From: Spirogloea muscicola
Lineage: Eukaryota > Streptophyta > Zygnematophyceae > Spirogloeales > Spirogloeaceae
NCBI GenBank assembly: GCA_009602725.1
Contig: WELB01000058.1
Span: 229,993 to 260,267 of the forward strand
Direction of reading: 5' to 3'
DNA length: 30,275 bases
Position numbers and translations under genes: made by a program. This document shows positions 1 to 10,800 of this stretch, in pieces (the stretch's first letter is position 1; each line of letters opens with the position of its first letter). A model generated the notes under the pieces. That model was not told the origin of the DNA. It saw only the letters and a program-made list of their open reading frames with translations, and ran no database searches.

Positions 1-230
1 CCCGGTGGCTCGGTGCCTTTGGGTCTGGTGTCCTGCTACCGTATGCGACTGTCTATGTCCCTGCAGCGCTCCCAAGCGCTTGCTTTGCACCGCCGCGCTG
101 GTCGCGCCCTTGCAGCAGCCTCTGGCTTGCGCAGCGGGGTTGCTCTTCCTCCCCTCAGCTCATCTGACTTCTTACTGCTGACACGGGGGTATTGAGGGCG
201 CCCTGTCTGCCTAGCCTTTGGCTCCGTCAT
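1..230 (+). repeat. Diverged repeat-like stretch, left edge
   Basis: No gene is convincing here. Conceptual translation of about 13-195 on the + strand resembles translation of 6069-6230 on the - strand: a shared pattern of LALH-RAG, then G-R-G, then an S-(D/E)F ending. The two stretches may therefore be old inverted copies of one repeat. Just downstream, 255-300 resembles 20510-20555 (both carry the string ttcacagccgattctttca), a second link to the repeat clusters. Nucleotide identity over the first pair is modest, so the relation is an inference. Confidence 0.3.
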
Positions 231-340
231 GAACACCTGTATGCATCTGGCTGGCATTTCACAGCCGATTCTTTCATATCAGCAGCCGCTTTCTCTTCTG
301 ATTCCATTTGCCTTCCGCCCTAGCCGGCGTTGCCCAGCCC

Positions 341-1902
341 ATGGCGGCGGCCAGCCGCAACCTGCCCGCGCCGCCGCCGCCGCCGCCGCCGCCATCGTCG
401 CCGCCGCCGCCGCTGCCGCCCCAGCCACCGCTGCTGGTGTTCCAGTGCCAGCAGTGCCACCTCGCGCTCAGCGACTCCACGCTCATCGCCGGCAGCGATG
501 CCGACCTCAACCTTGTCGCAGTCCAAGGTGGCCACTGCCAGAATGGCCCTTCTCTCACACCCAGCCCCCTTCCCTTCCCTCCTCCGGCACCTCCACATTC
601 GGCCCCCACGATTCTTCTCAATCTTTTCATTCAGAGCAAGATGCTACCCAAGTGTTGATGCTACAGACTCAAAGGCGCGCTGATGGTCTTGAATGGCAGC
701 TTCTTACACTACAGCCTCAAGAGCTGGAGTCTGGTAGAACTCATGCACTTTTCGTGACATTTGCCAACATATAGGCCAGCTGCCGACCTCTTCCTATGGC
801 GGTGCAGCTGACAGACTTGGTGCTCTGCTGACTTGTTCCTCCAGGAGTGACCTGTGCGGAGATTGTGCCAGATGACCTGCGCACGTCAACTTCTGGCAAG
901 GATGCCGGCAGGTGCGCTCAGCACAGGAAAGGCTTGCTGAAACGTCCCTTGTCTTTACTAGCACAAACAAAGTGGGCCCCTCGGTGCAGGCCAACCACTT
1001 TCGAGGAGGGAGTCTGAGTTTACTGTAGTTGTGGATTCTGCACAGCACCTACTCCATTGTCTCGTGTCGGGGGTGCAACTGCAATGTTGGCCGTGTCTAT
1101 AGAGCAACACCAAGCGCTCTGGATCGCATGCGGCAAGTCTTTCCTCCCTCGTCTCGTTAGTAGTGAGCGCTTCTCTTCTTCAAGTGTACATGGAGCGCAT
1201 GGTACAGCGAATGTCAGGCATGACCAAACCAAGTATTGCAGCGCCAAAGGTTCTGTGAATGCCTGCCTTGAGCTCGTCAAGCACTTCTCATTTGCTACGC
1301 TGATCTAGCCACTGCATGTGCATGTGTGCAGAGGATATATATGCCTGGAGACGCATGCAATTGTGAGGTACTGCTGGGCGTATGGTTGCTGTGATTGTGT
1401 CCGTACATATTTGTAGCAGAATGTGTAGCAATCTACCCAAGTATCTGCTGATTTTGCCATGCATGAGGGCTGCAAACAAGCTGTGCTAATGCTCCTCCTC
1501 TTGTCCGTTTACCTCCAGTTATGAGCTTGGCACCAGCTCCGCGGTTGAAGGGACTGGACTTGGCAGCCAGATTATGGTGGACAATCAACCCAATAACATC
1601 AAGTTATGTCACTTGGAGACACAGATTATCAAGGTTATGCCTGATCCAAGCATGTCTGCTCTGGTACCAGTCAAGCCTAAGCAATTCATATGAGGTGTTC
1701 TCATTAGACAAGCCTTGTATAGCCATGGTGTCCTTTGTGTATGCTTTGCAAGGTTATGTACCATTAACTCAGACAGGATCAAAGACGCGATCTGACATCA
1801 GCATGTCTCCTCCAGATCGAGAATCTACTGTTGCTATACAATGAAAGACTGGAGGCCTTGGAGGAGGGGCTTGATGAGATCGTAAATGGTCAAGGGTCGT
1901 AA
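341..1902 (+). CDS. MIS18: Mis18-domain protein (MIS18-like centromere loading factor), 6 exons
   Basis: Exons: 341-527, 845-911, 1046-1155, 1334-1367, 1519-1633, 1816-1902, giving 199 aa. All introns are GT-AG and phases agree; the 1155/1334 junction is the least certain. The N-terminus is proline-rich (about residues 9-30). The Mis18/yippee-type zinc fold follows, with CxxC at C36/C39 and at C92/C95, GKDAG before the second pair, GRVYRATPSALD after it, and SYELG further on. The last exon (IENLLLLYNERLEALEEG) is a short coiled-coil tail. This is the architecture of human MIS18A and fission yeast Mis18, which prime centromeres for CENP-A loading, and the length fits the family. Acting at centromeric chromatin is inferred from the family. 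The start at 341 is the first ATG in frame with the fold. An unrelated yippee-like zinc protein is the main alternative, but SYELG plus the coiled-coil tail favours Mis18. Confidence 0.82.
369..420 (+). repeat. CCG trinucleotide tract in MIS18 exon 1
   Basis: A nearly pure CCG/GCC run with single interruptions (atcgtcg, ctg) lies inside the first MIS18 exon, where it encodes most of the polyproline segment (residues 11-27). Confidence 0.85.
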
Positions 1903-1968
1903 ATGGAATCAATCCTCAAACGAGGACGTTCCACCTGACATTAGGAGACTGTGCAGACTGGCACAGCA

Positions 1969-3246
1969 ATGACTTCAGTGAAGCCCGTGGCCGATGATCA
2001 GGACTTGGTCTTCGACAACTTGTGAGTCATACCGTCATTGCCATCTCGCATTTGGGTCCATTCTACTCCTTGCTTGACAAGGTCTACACATGCCATGACA
2101 TCCATCACAGACATTGACTCCTGTGTCGTCTCGTCCTGACGCAGGGTCATGGCGATGTTGAAGTAGCACCACGTCACTGGATATCATGCAGCTCGGTTGG
2201 CAAGTGGGGTGATGCTTGTCCTGGCTGGCAAGATGCTATGCTAGTGCTCTTATTTGCAGATCGTGACGGTAACACAAGAAAACAACAAAGTCTCACCTGA
2301 ACTTTCCCAATCAGTAGCATGCCCTGCCATTGCCCTAGCAGCAGTAACTTTGCAAGCTGGAAAAGCATGCCATCATGTTGTGCTTGCAAGCATGTAATTC
2401 CCCACTGGAAATAATATAGGCAAGTTTGGCAGTCTATCCATCTGTGCCTATCTATTCTTGCACGCTCTCTCTGAGGTCATATTCCTCGATGAGACCAAGA
2501 TTGTCCACCAGCTGATGATAGACTTTACACCCTTGGCACTGACATGGCAAGAGAAGTAAATGAGCTGCATCCTATCATGCCAACAGCACCCCCTTGACAT
2601 CCTGGAATCTCATACAATAACTTTGGTACCAACTCACTTTGATTAACTTTGCAATTCTCTATACTATATACACCTATTCACTTTGATTGACTTTGCAATC
2701 ATCTACTATATACATACCACTAAATGCTCAAGCAGTACCACTTAAGACTATGAAGCCATTACTGCTCTCACCTGAACAAAGACTGTCCCGCGGGTAAGAG
2801 CAGTGGGGTTTAACATGCGTGTGCTTCTTGTGCCACATGAATTACATGTAAACTGGATCTGCAGACTACGACGTGGTATGTCCAATTGCATCTGTACCAC
2901 ACCGTACATGTACGTGACTGTGAGAGGGTTGAACAGTCAGCAACACGACAGCGTGAGGTGACGCTCCGTTTGACTTGCATGAATGAGCTTGGCAGACTTG
3001 GTAAGCAGCTCTCATACAGCTCTCACACACATCCAAGTTGTATACAAGCGTCAATATCTAGGAGGATCTGAAAAATGAATCGAAAGCTTTCTCTGAAAGC
3101 AAGTCAGGTCTTGATAAAGATGATAGACCTGTGGCTCTGAATATGCAATGTTTCCTGACTCTCTGGATAATTTTAAGAGCCAGCCTGGCTTACCTGCACT
3201 GGGGAGACATCAGATGGCCGATCTGGCTGGCCGGATTCCTCGGATG
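1969..3246 (+). CDS. Exon-like fragments of an unidentified gene
   Basis: Not recognised. Possible first exon 1969-2021 (MTSVKPVADDQDLVFDNL) ends at a strong GTGAGT donor, and an acceptor near 2150 continues in frame with VMAMLK. Further open pieces flanked by possible splice sites are: about 2478-2558 (VIFLDETKIVHQLMIDF, then TPLALTWQEK and a stop); about 2955-3000 (REVTLRLTCMNELGRL before GTAAGC); and about 3062-3232 (EDLKNESKAFSESKSG, later LTLWIILRASLAYLHWGD and PIWLAGFLG before a TGA at 3230-3232). I could not join all pieces with consistent phases, so this may be one gene, two genes or partly chance. The last piece has a possible membrane segment. It starts 66 bases after the MIS18 stop on the same strand. 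Confidence 0.25.
2634..2720 (+). repeat. Two-copy tandem repeat, 44-bp period
   Basis: A unit starting tcactttgatt(a/g)actttgcaat and ending in ctatatacata/c occurs at 2634 and again at 2678 with a few substitutions. It is AT-rich and lies in the unassigned stretch after MIS18. Confidence 0.75.
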
Positions 3247-3754
3247 AGGAACTTGTGCTGCTCTGATCTGCCGACGAGAACCGCAGAACAGGATGACCGT
3301 GCTGTCAAGCTATACAGCAGCACTTTTGCATGTGAGATGTTGCCCAGGGGTCAGCAACAATGGTCAGCACGAGGGTGGATAAGCATGTAGAAGGTTGATA
3401 GAGGTTATGCATCCCAGTAAATTCTTGACCCATGCCTTCTTCTCTTCGCATATACAGCGCAGGCGAGGTGCATGATTGCGAGAGGTGAACCGCCAATAGC
3501 AATACTCAACGCAGCAGTACCTGAGGAAGTGTCACTGTCAGCCCCGAAATGCACTTGTTGCAGTCGTCTGGACCCCGTTCTTATCGCCCACACGCTAAGA
3601 CTCAGAAAGTTCTGCCATCTGCCATGCGATGCGAAGGCCTGGCCGTGACTTTCATCCGAGCACCTGCCCACATGAGCAACTCCGACAGACGGGTACCGCA
3701 GTCCGTCGGCCCTGCAGCACAGCCGCCGGACCCTGGCACGTTGCACCCCTCCGC

Positions 3755-5380
3755 ATGATAGCAAGCGCCTGGCGGGGCCGCTGGCAGGCCCGCGCGGGCT
3801 CCCGCCGCCCGCCGCGCCGCGCCGCCCGGCCGGGCGCCGATGCGCCAGCGGCCCGAGCCCCTATGAGGCGCCTCATGGACGAGGTCGCGACCGCCGGAGA
3901 CGCCGGCAGCGTCCCGGGCCTCTCCATCCTCGCGCCGTCCCACCACGGCCTCACCGCCCTGTTCACTAACGCACCTCTCGTCGCGGCGTTCCTCTCCTTC
4001 GCCATCGCCCAGGTCCTGAAGCTCTTCACCACCTGGTGAGTCTTTCCCGTGGATCCCTTCTCTAGTCATGCGAATGCTCGGAGGGGAAGCCTTTGTTCCT
4101 CGCTGTACAGATGGAGCATGCGTGTGCCTGCGAGGAACACAGGCGGCTGGGCAGACCCCGGCGAGATCTGCATCATGAGGTGGATCTCACTGTCGTCCTT
4201 CCCCAATGTCCAGGCATAAGGAGAAGCGATGGGACTGGAAGCGGCTGCTGGGCTCGGGAGGCATGCCCTCCTCCCACTCATCCACTGTGATGGGCCTGGC
4301 CACGGCTGTCTGCATCAGCGAAGGACCAGGGAGCAACCTGTTCGCTGCCTGCATGGTGCTGGCCAGTGTGGTGGGTCACCCCTACCTACGCTTGCCCCTG
4401 CATTAGGCTGTTTAGCTCATTGGAGGCGCAGCCGGACGGACCCTAATTTGCCATGAGTCGGGTCACGCATTTGGAGGAGTCACCTGGCTTGCACCAGGTC
4501 ATACATGGCGAGGTGCCTCATGAAGAGCATGGGAAGCCCACTGCTGTGAGGCAGTACCAAACTTGGAGACATTTGACTGCTGAAAGCATGCCACAAGCTT
4601 GCAAGCAGCAGTCATTGTGCCGTACAGTGTGCCGCACGATGCAGCCTTAGGAGAGGAGTTGACGACACACAGAACATCGATTCCACAGCTTTCAGATCTT
4701 TTCTAAGCATGAGTGCACCGCATCGTTGTCACAGGTGATGTACGATGCTTCAGGAGTTCGTCTGCAGGCTGGTCGGCAGGCTGAGGTGCACAATTGATTC
4801 CCTGCTCTTCATCAGTTGCCGACACAGCAGAATCATGTTCTCGTTGTGCTTGCTGTCTACCGGCAGTAGTAGTCATATCACTGGACTGTATGTTTGGGCA
4901 TCCATTTTGCTGGAGTGATCTCACCCACCGCCTAGAACGTTGTGGTGATGGTATGACTGAAACTTGTCTGGATGCCTCAGAATCAGATGCCTTACACTCA
5001 GATAGCTGGCAGCAGTTGTCATGCCTGAGGCGATTGGATCTGTGATCGCTCCAGGTCCTGAACCAGATTGTGTACGAGTTGCCACCTGAACATCCGCTGT
5101 CGGACTCTAGGCCCCTTCGAGAACCTCTAGGACATACACCTCCTCAGGTACGTGCACAGGAGCCGCTCTGCAATATGTGACGCCAGAAGTGGCTAAGGCC
5201 TTGGTGCATGTGCCTTGCACGGACAGGTCACGAGTATCGGCAGCAATGACATTGTAGTTGATCAGAACCTTGTCTTTGACGTTGCAACAGGTTGCTGCAG
5301 GGGCCCTCTTAGGCTGCATAGTGGCCATTGTGTTATCATATGTTGCAGTACAACCTGCTGTGGCTCCAAGCCCACCATAA
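3755..5380 (+). CDS. Divergent PAP2 family (DUF212) protein, probably plastid-targeted, 5 exons
   Basis: Exons: 3755-4035, 4214-4370, 4735-4785, 5055-5147, 5291-5380, with consistent phases; 223 aa from ATG 3755. An in-frame ATG at 3629 would add 42 residues. The first ~35 residues are rich in Arg, Ala and Pro, as in a chloroplast transit peptide. The conserved body follows: a membrane segment ending AIAQVLKLFTTW, then KEKRWDWKRLLGSGGMPSSH (residues 96-115), then VMYDASGVRLQAGRQAEVLN, then PLRE-LGHTPPQV, and a C-terminal membrane segment. These are the hallmarks of the plant and bacterial acid phosphatase/vanadium haloperoxidase-related family; PSSH corresponds to the PAP2 catalytic loop. Enzymatic activity and substrate are not established for the family. 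The intron before 4735 is long (364 bp). The donor after 4785 (GTGCAC) is weak, but the protein join is what the family requires. Confidence 0.9.
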
Positions 5381-5699
5381 ATATGCCCTTGCAGCCTTTG
5401 TAGCGTATGTGCCAGCAGCCCAAGGTCAGGTCAGATTACATCTGCTGCACATCTCTTAACAGCGTTCTATCGACGTCACATGGGGAGCTTCATTTGCGGC
5501 AAGGCTTTTGGAGAAGATGAGGTCACACGATATATTATTGTAATCCTCGTCTGAGTTCCTGCCCAGGTCATGTGAATTAGATGTGCTCATTCAGTTGACC
5601 TTCAATGCTAGCTCCTGTCATCAGGGTCAATCTTACCAAGGCCTTGGCCCTCTAGTCTCTGCAATCTCAGATTTTGCCTGGCAGTTGCTCTTCATCTAT
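5381..5699. other. Spacer after the PAP2 gene
   Basis: Presumed 3' untranslated and intergenic sequence. A TGTAA element near 5540 could be a chlorophyte polyadenylation signal. No coding evidence seen. Confidence 0.4.
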
Positions 5700-6630
5700 C
5701 ATGACCCAAAGTTAGAAGATATAGCAGCAGGAAGATGAAGCTCTTCCAATGTGAAAGTGGTCTCAAAACTGGTACGATGGCTACAAAAGGCCAGCCCAGT
5801 GCAAATGGACAAGGCCTGGGGGACAACCCCATGGAAAGAGTGGCTCTTCCACTGAAGGGACAGTGGCTGGGAAAGGCCAGCTCAGAAAGAGGTAAAGGCC
5901 CGCTGTGCGTTTGAAGTGAAAGTGAGGCCAAGCCGAGCCAATACATTGGTCAAGCAGAAAGCAAAAGAATTGCAAAGAATGAAAGGTTTACAGAAGCGAA
6001 AGCCCCAGGCTACGTAAGAGTGGCTGAGGAAGCAGGGCAAAGGTGAAGCTGGCCACGAGTGAGCAGCTTTAAAATTCAGACCGGCTAAACTGCGGGGCTG
6101 GAGCACCGGCACGGAATCCGGTGGCCTGGCTTAGGGAGCGTCCAGCACGCTGATGAAGGGCCAGGGCACGGTAATGAAAGGCCAGGGCTGCAGGCTCAGC
6201 AAGCTGCATCCTGTAGCATGCAACTACTGCTTGCGGTATGTCTTGTACATTCTTGTATGGGCTGGCCTTTTGCTGCCATTGCATCCCGCTGGGAAATCGT
6301 TCTTCTTTGCGGAATGTCAGTGTAGCCCATAAAGCAGGAGGGAAGAAGGGAAGCAGCTCTTGCAAAGGGGGAGGACTGTGGAAAAGAGTACAGCTCTTTA
6401 ATGGACGGCAACGGCTGTGAAAAGCCAGCCCAAAGCATTGGACAAGGTCTGAAAGAGAAGCAAGTCTTGTGAGGGGGTGCTCGGGCTGTTGAAAGCCAGA
6501 CCACAAAAGAATGTAAGCATCTTCTCCAACAATGGGGCGATGGCTATGCAAGATCAGCCCAAAAGAGATTAGACAAATGGACAGGTGAGGAGCCGTCAGC
6601 CCGCCGTTATCTGAGGCGGGCCGGTAATGG
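5700..6630 (-). repeat. Cluster of hairpin-type repeats, mostly minus orientation
   Basis: Copies of a motif that reads gggctggc-N4-cacagcc on the minus strand lie near 5779-5797, 5865-5883, 6413-6431, 6483-6502 and 6542-6560. One plus-orientation relative lies at 6259-6277. On the minus strand the better copies follow a pyrimidine-rich leader resembling CTTGTCCATTCTTTT. Open frames here translate the repeat in different frames, so they are not taken as genes. A separate 7-bp hairpin (gcccgcc / ggcgggc) lies at 6599-6621. Confidence 0.7.
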
Positions 6631-6637
6631 AGTACAA

Positions 6638-6720
6638 AGTGATGGAGGGTGTGAGTGGCCAAGTACAAAGGCAAGCACATTGACAGAGGTAAATCACTTG
6701 CTGCTAAGCTGACCCGCTCA
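6638..6720 (-). repeat. Inverted-repeat arm A
   Basis: The reverse complement closely matches 7131-7215, sharing gagcgggtcagc, then ctgtcaatgtgcttgcct, then acttggccactcacaccc. A third, shorter relative lies at 20385-20445. The two arms face each other across about 410 bp. Confidence 0.8.
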
Positions 6721-6879
6721 GGAACCACGAGTTAGCACATACAGGTCGCGAGCTGATGCTCGCATACCGATGGCAATTGACAAGCTCTTGTGCCACCAGC
6801 TAAGTGCTTGAGCAGCTTCTGGTGTAAAGCATGACCCTGAGCTCGCTGCAAACAGGCTGACACACGACTTTTGCAAAAA

Positions 6880-7380
6880 CGACAAAGTAGGCTTAAGGGG
6901 GAACACTCCTCAAAATCCTTTCGGGCTGGCCTCTCACAGCCATCGCCGCCTTCCGGTTACTATGTGACTATCCTTCGCAGTACTTGCTTGAGTGGTGTGC
7001 TTCAGCGCTTTCAGGCCCCTTCGGACTCTGTCCACTCTTTTCGGGCTGGCTTATCAGAGCCCTCGCCCCCATCAGATGAGCTTACCGTTTCCACCAGTCA
7101 ATCTGGCCGCGCTTGCTTCCTTTGGTTAATGAGCGGGTCAGCTTTAGCAGCAGTTGATGTACGTCTGTCAATGTGCTTGCCTTCGAACTTGGCCACTCAC
7201 ACCCTCCATCACTTCATACACACTAAACACTACCTTTTCCGCTGGGTCATGCTCTTTCTGGGCTGGCCAATGACAGCCATCGCCGTCTGCTGGAAGAGTC
7301 CATCTTTCGGAAGAGCTGCTTTGTCTCCGCTCCGAGCTGGCGCCGCGCAGCCGGCGACATGGCCCGCAGGTGGCCCGTGG
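6880..7380 (+). repeat. Cluster of hairpin-type repeats, plus orientation
   Basis: Copies of gggctggc...cagcc occur at 6923-6941, 7043-7062 and 7260-7278, with a weaker relative near 7338-7359. They run opposite to the 5.7-6.6 kb copies, so orientation flips near 6.8 kb. The accessory string gtcaatctggccgcgctt follows one copy at about 7097 and recurs at 18403 and 20656. Confidence 0.7.
7131..7215 (+). repeat. Inverted-repeat arm B
   Basis: Partner of the arm at 6638-6720, with scattered substitutions. The pair encloses an open stretch with no recognisable gene. Confidence 0.8.
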
Positions 7381-7835
7381 CGGCGCCAATGAGCAACTGG
7401 ATCTCGCCACGTGGTAGGGACGGCTGATCCAATGGCTATTCGCGGCGCTGGGTTGGGCGCCTCGGCGCTCGGCTGCCCGCCAGTGACGGGCAGGTAGGGG
7501 AAAAGGAAGCTCATCGACGAGGCTCGGGCTGGGTGGCGCGTGGGATCGTTGGCGTGACCGCGGAGAGCGCAGCCGGTGGCGCGCCCTGCCGACGACCTGC
7601 TGCCCGTGGAGCGCCTGGGCTGCCCAGGCCAGGAAAAAGCGGCTGCGAGAGAGGCGTGGGCCAACCCGGGGTCGAAGTGGGGTGCTTGGGCGGCCGGTAC
7701 ACCGGGGTTGTCCGTGATGTGACAAATATCCGGAGCCCGCCGGTAAGGCTTACGTGCAGGGGGCGCAGTATTTGAGGCCCGCCCCTATTAGTTCATCGAT
7801 TCACGCCGCCCCCTCCTCAACACCTCGCCCCCTCC
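7381..7835 (+). promoter_or_regulatory. GC-rich leader upstream of the protease gene
   Basis: About 450 bases between the repeat cluster and the protease start become strongly GC-rich and are probably the promoter and 5' untranslated region. No TATA box or defined site is clear. A C-rich run (about 7800-7835) sits just before the start codon. Confidence 0.35.
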
Positions 7836-10800
7836 ATGGCTCCCTCGTTTCACCTCCCCCTCTCGCCAACGCGGCCTAGCGCCTGCNGCTCTGCTGCTCG
7901 GCCTTGCATCGCTCGCCATCCCCGCGGCGGCGGCTCGCAGCCCCGCCGGCGCCGTCGCGCCGGAGTTCCGGACCTGCCGGCTCGCCACCACGACGACGTT
8001 CGTGGGCGGCGAGCGCGTGACGGGCCCGCGGCCGCACGAGGCCATGGCGGTGCGCGACCTGCCCGAGGCCTGGTTCTGGGGCAACGTCAGCGGCGTGAAC
8101 TACCTCACCGAGATCAAGAACCAGCACATCCCCCAATACTGGTGCCGATCACCGCAACTCCAGAGCCCGCCTTCCCCTCGCGGCGCGCTCCAGCTCTCAG
8201 CGGCTGGCTGGCCCGCTCTCGCGCGTCCAGAGACGCTCGCTGTGCAGCCTTATCAAGCCCATCTGTAGCCCTCGAGGTTCTGTCGCTTGCATTTGCGGCT
8301 TGGTTCAGTTGCTCTGATGCTGGTCTCCTCAAGCAGGACATGCCGAGGCCCGTAGCCGTCGCGGGCCTGGTCAAGCGTCTGACCAGCCAGATTGTCGTAA
8401 GCTTTCTCTCTGGCGTGCTCGTACCCACGAGCTCCTCACCTGCGGCTCTGTGTATCACACGGATCGTGCTGGGCTTTCGGGACTGCCACAGCCATGTCGG
8501 ACCGTATAAAGATCCAGCGCAAGGCGGCCTGGCCGGAGGTCATACTGTCGACCCAGGTGGGTATAGGCAGCTCGGTGGACTTCCTGTCGCTGTTGGGGGC
8601 ATACGCTAAGATTGGCAGCCTTGCTGCTGAAGGCAGACTTTGCTCCGTCGTGGACAGCAATATGAGACGGCTGACGGAGACACCAAGCTTTTGTGCTGCT
8701 TCCTCTGCAGGTCCTTGTTAACTGCGCAGATGAGGGAAGCTGCATGGGAGGTAGCCCGTATAGCGTGTACCCTTACATGGCGGCCCATGGACTACCGGAT
8801 GAGACGTGCCAGAACTACGAGGCTGTTGACGGCGAGTGCGCTCCGTATGGCATCTGCGAGACGTGCAGCCCCGGGCAGGCGCCCAACCCCTTCCTGCCGG
8901 GCACCTGCAACACGGTCAAGAACTTCACCATCTATGGTCTGAAGCAGTATGGCCATGTGCTTGGCGGTAAGACCCTGCATACAGCTGGCGTTGGCAAAAG
9001 CTCAATGACCAGCAAATCTAGTGTTAAGGAATGTTGCCTCCTCGTGCGGGCTGTCTTATGGAGGTTCGGCAGTGTCAACATTAGCGCTGGCCTTGCATAA
9101 TAGAAGCAAACCCCTTGCGTTTGCTCACACCACAGCAACACTGCAGAGTTGTAGAGCATTTGTGCAAGGCAGGGCTTGAAGCAACTTGGCCTGAGGCAGA
9201 CCTCCTTGGGTATACTTAGTAGGGGGGAAGGAGGGGAGGGCACTGTGACAGGTGTTTGTAGATTTTCTGGCAAGGAGTCCGTTGTGCAATAGAGCCTTAC
9301 CTGCGTGGTCACACAGCAGAGGAATATGAGCCTTTCCATTGCTTTTTGGCGCAGGTGCCAATGTTGATGCCAATGGTTTCTTCGTCAAACGATCAGACAA
9401 GATCAAAGGTGCGCTTAGGCACCTCTACCTTCACCACATACAGTGCTCAAAGTTGCACTGAGAGACTTATACTGCAGTTTGTTGAGCACGTCAATATTGT
9501 ATAAAGGGGAATTCTTGATGTTATTTGTTTGCAGCTGAGATCTACAAGCGCGGCCCTATTGGGTGCGGCATCCATGTCACGGACAAAGTCTGGCACCACT
9601 ACAGCAGCGGCATCTTCCAGCAGTGGACGCCTGTCCCGCTACCCAACCACGAGCTCTCTCTTGTCGGATGGGGCGTTGACAAAGCAACTGGCATGGAGTA
9701 CTGGATAGGAAGGAACTCTTGGGGAACCTACTGGTATGAGAAGTACTTAAGCTGCTCCTGTCTGAGCCAGGTGACTGTCAACATTCATTGAAGGATTGCA
9801 GCAGGCCTTTGAGTCTCGCTCTCATATACACCAATGTTGTTCCCATGGCAGGGGCGAGAACGGCTTCTTCAAGATCAGGATGCACAAGCACAACCTGGGC
9901 GTTGAGTATTTCTGCAACTGGGGGGTGCCAGACTTTCGCGGAGTTCCTTCGACTAACCACCCCAAGTCGCTGCGACCAGCGAAGAAGCTCGTTCCGGGAA
10001 GCGTGAATGTTTTGCAGAGTGTGGCTGATGAAGCTGAGCCTGTCGAGATTGGCAATGCACCCTCAGTGGACTTCGATGAAGACTCTCGACGAGTGCCCAA
10101 GGGCTACTACCACTCGTACGAGCAGTCCTGCTTGAAGCGCGGCTCTCAGGTATACCACATATTGTGCATAGCAGAGCTCTTGGTGAGCAGACTCAGGCTG
10201 ATCTGCGGTGCACCATCATCCAAATTCAATGACAGAATTGCTCACACCTTTTACCTGCAATTTGCATCATCCCACACCGTTCTGAAGTCCGTTCTGTGGT
10301 GGTCTTGCAAGTTCTTCAAGGATGGAATTGCCTTCTCCACTGCTGGTTACCCCCCGTTGGAAGAGTTGCCGGAGTCTTACGACATCCGCAACATCAGTGG
10401 GAGGAACCTTGCCACTCTCAACCGCAACCAGCATATACCGCAGTACTGTGGCTCATGCTGGACTATGGCCACCTCCTCCGCGTTGGCCGACCGCATCAAC
10501 CTTGCTCGGAATGATACTTTTCCTGAGATCAACCTTGCCCCACAGGTATGTAATGTGACATAGCATCTCGAGTAGATCACTAGGTCCTGACGCACTGTCG
10601 GTTCTAGCCGCACCTCTGGAGCCTGCACTAGTCACTGGCCCATCTCAGCCGCCGTGTGTCTTTCATTTGACTGCACTCATAACCGCAGCTACCACCAGTC
10701 GTTTGATCAATCTATAAGATAGGGCAGAGCAGCCATAGGCTGGTCCTGCATTGCAAGCAGGCGGCTTTCATGATGCTCAATGAGGCCAGTGGAGTGCGTG

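Noticed and set aside
3602-4069. Minus-strand frames opposite PAP2 exon 1
   Set aside because: They are antisense shadows. The plus strand carries the family motifs and joins to the downstream exons.
6069-6728. Minus-strand open frame of 219 codons
   Set aside because: It spans several repeat copies and the inverted-repeat arm, and no conserved domain is visible. A decayed element remains possible.
5779-7062. CRISPR array
   Set aside because: The repeat copies are irregularly spaced, diverged and in both orientations, in a eukaryotic gene setting with no cas genes.
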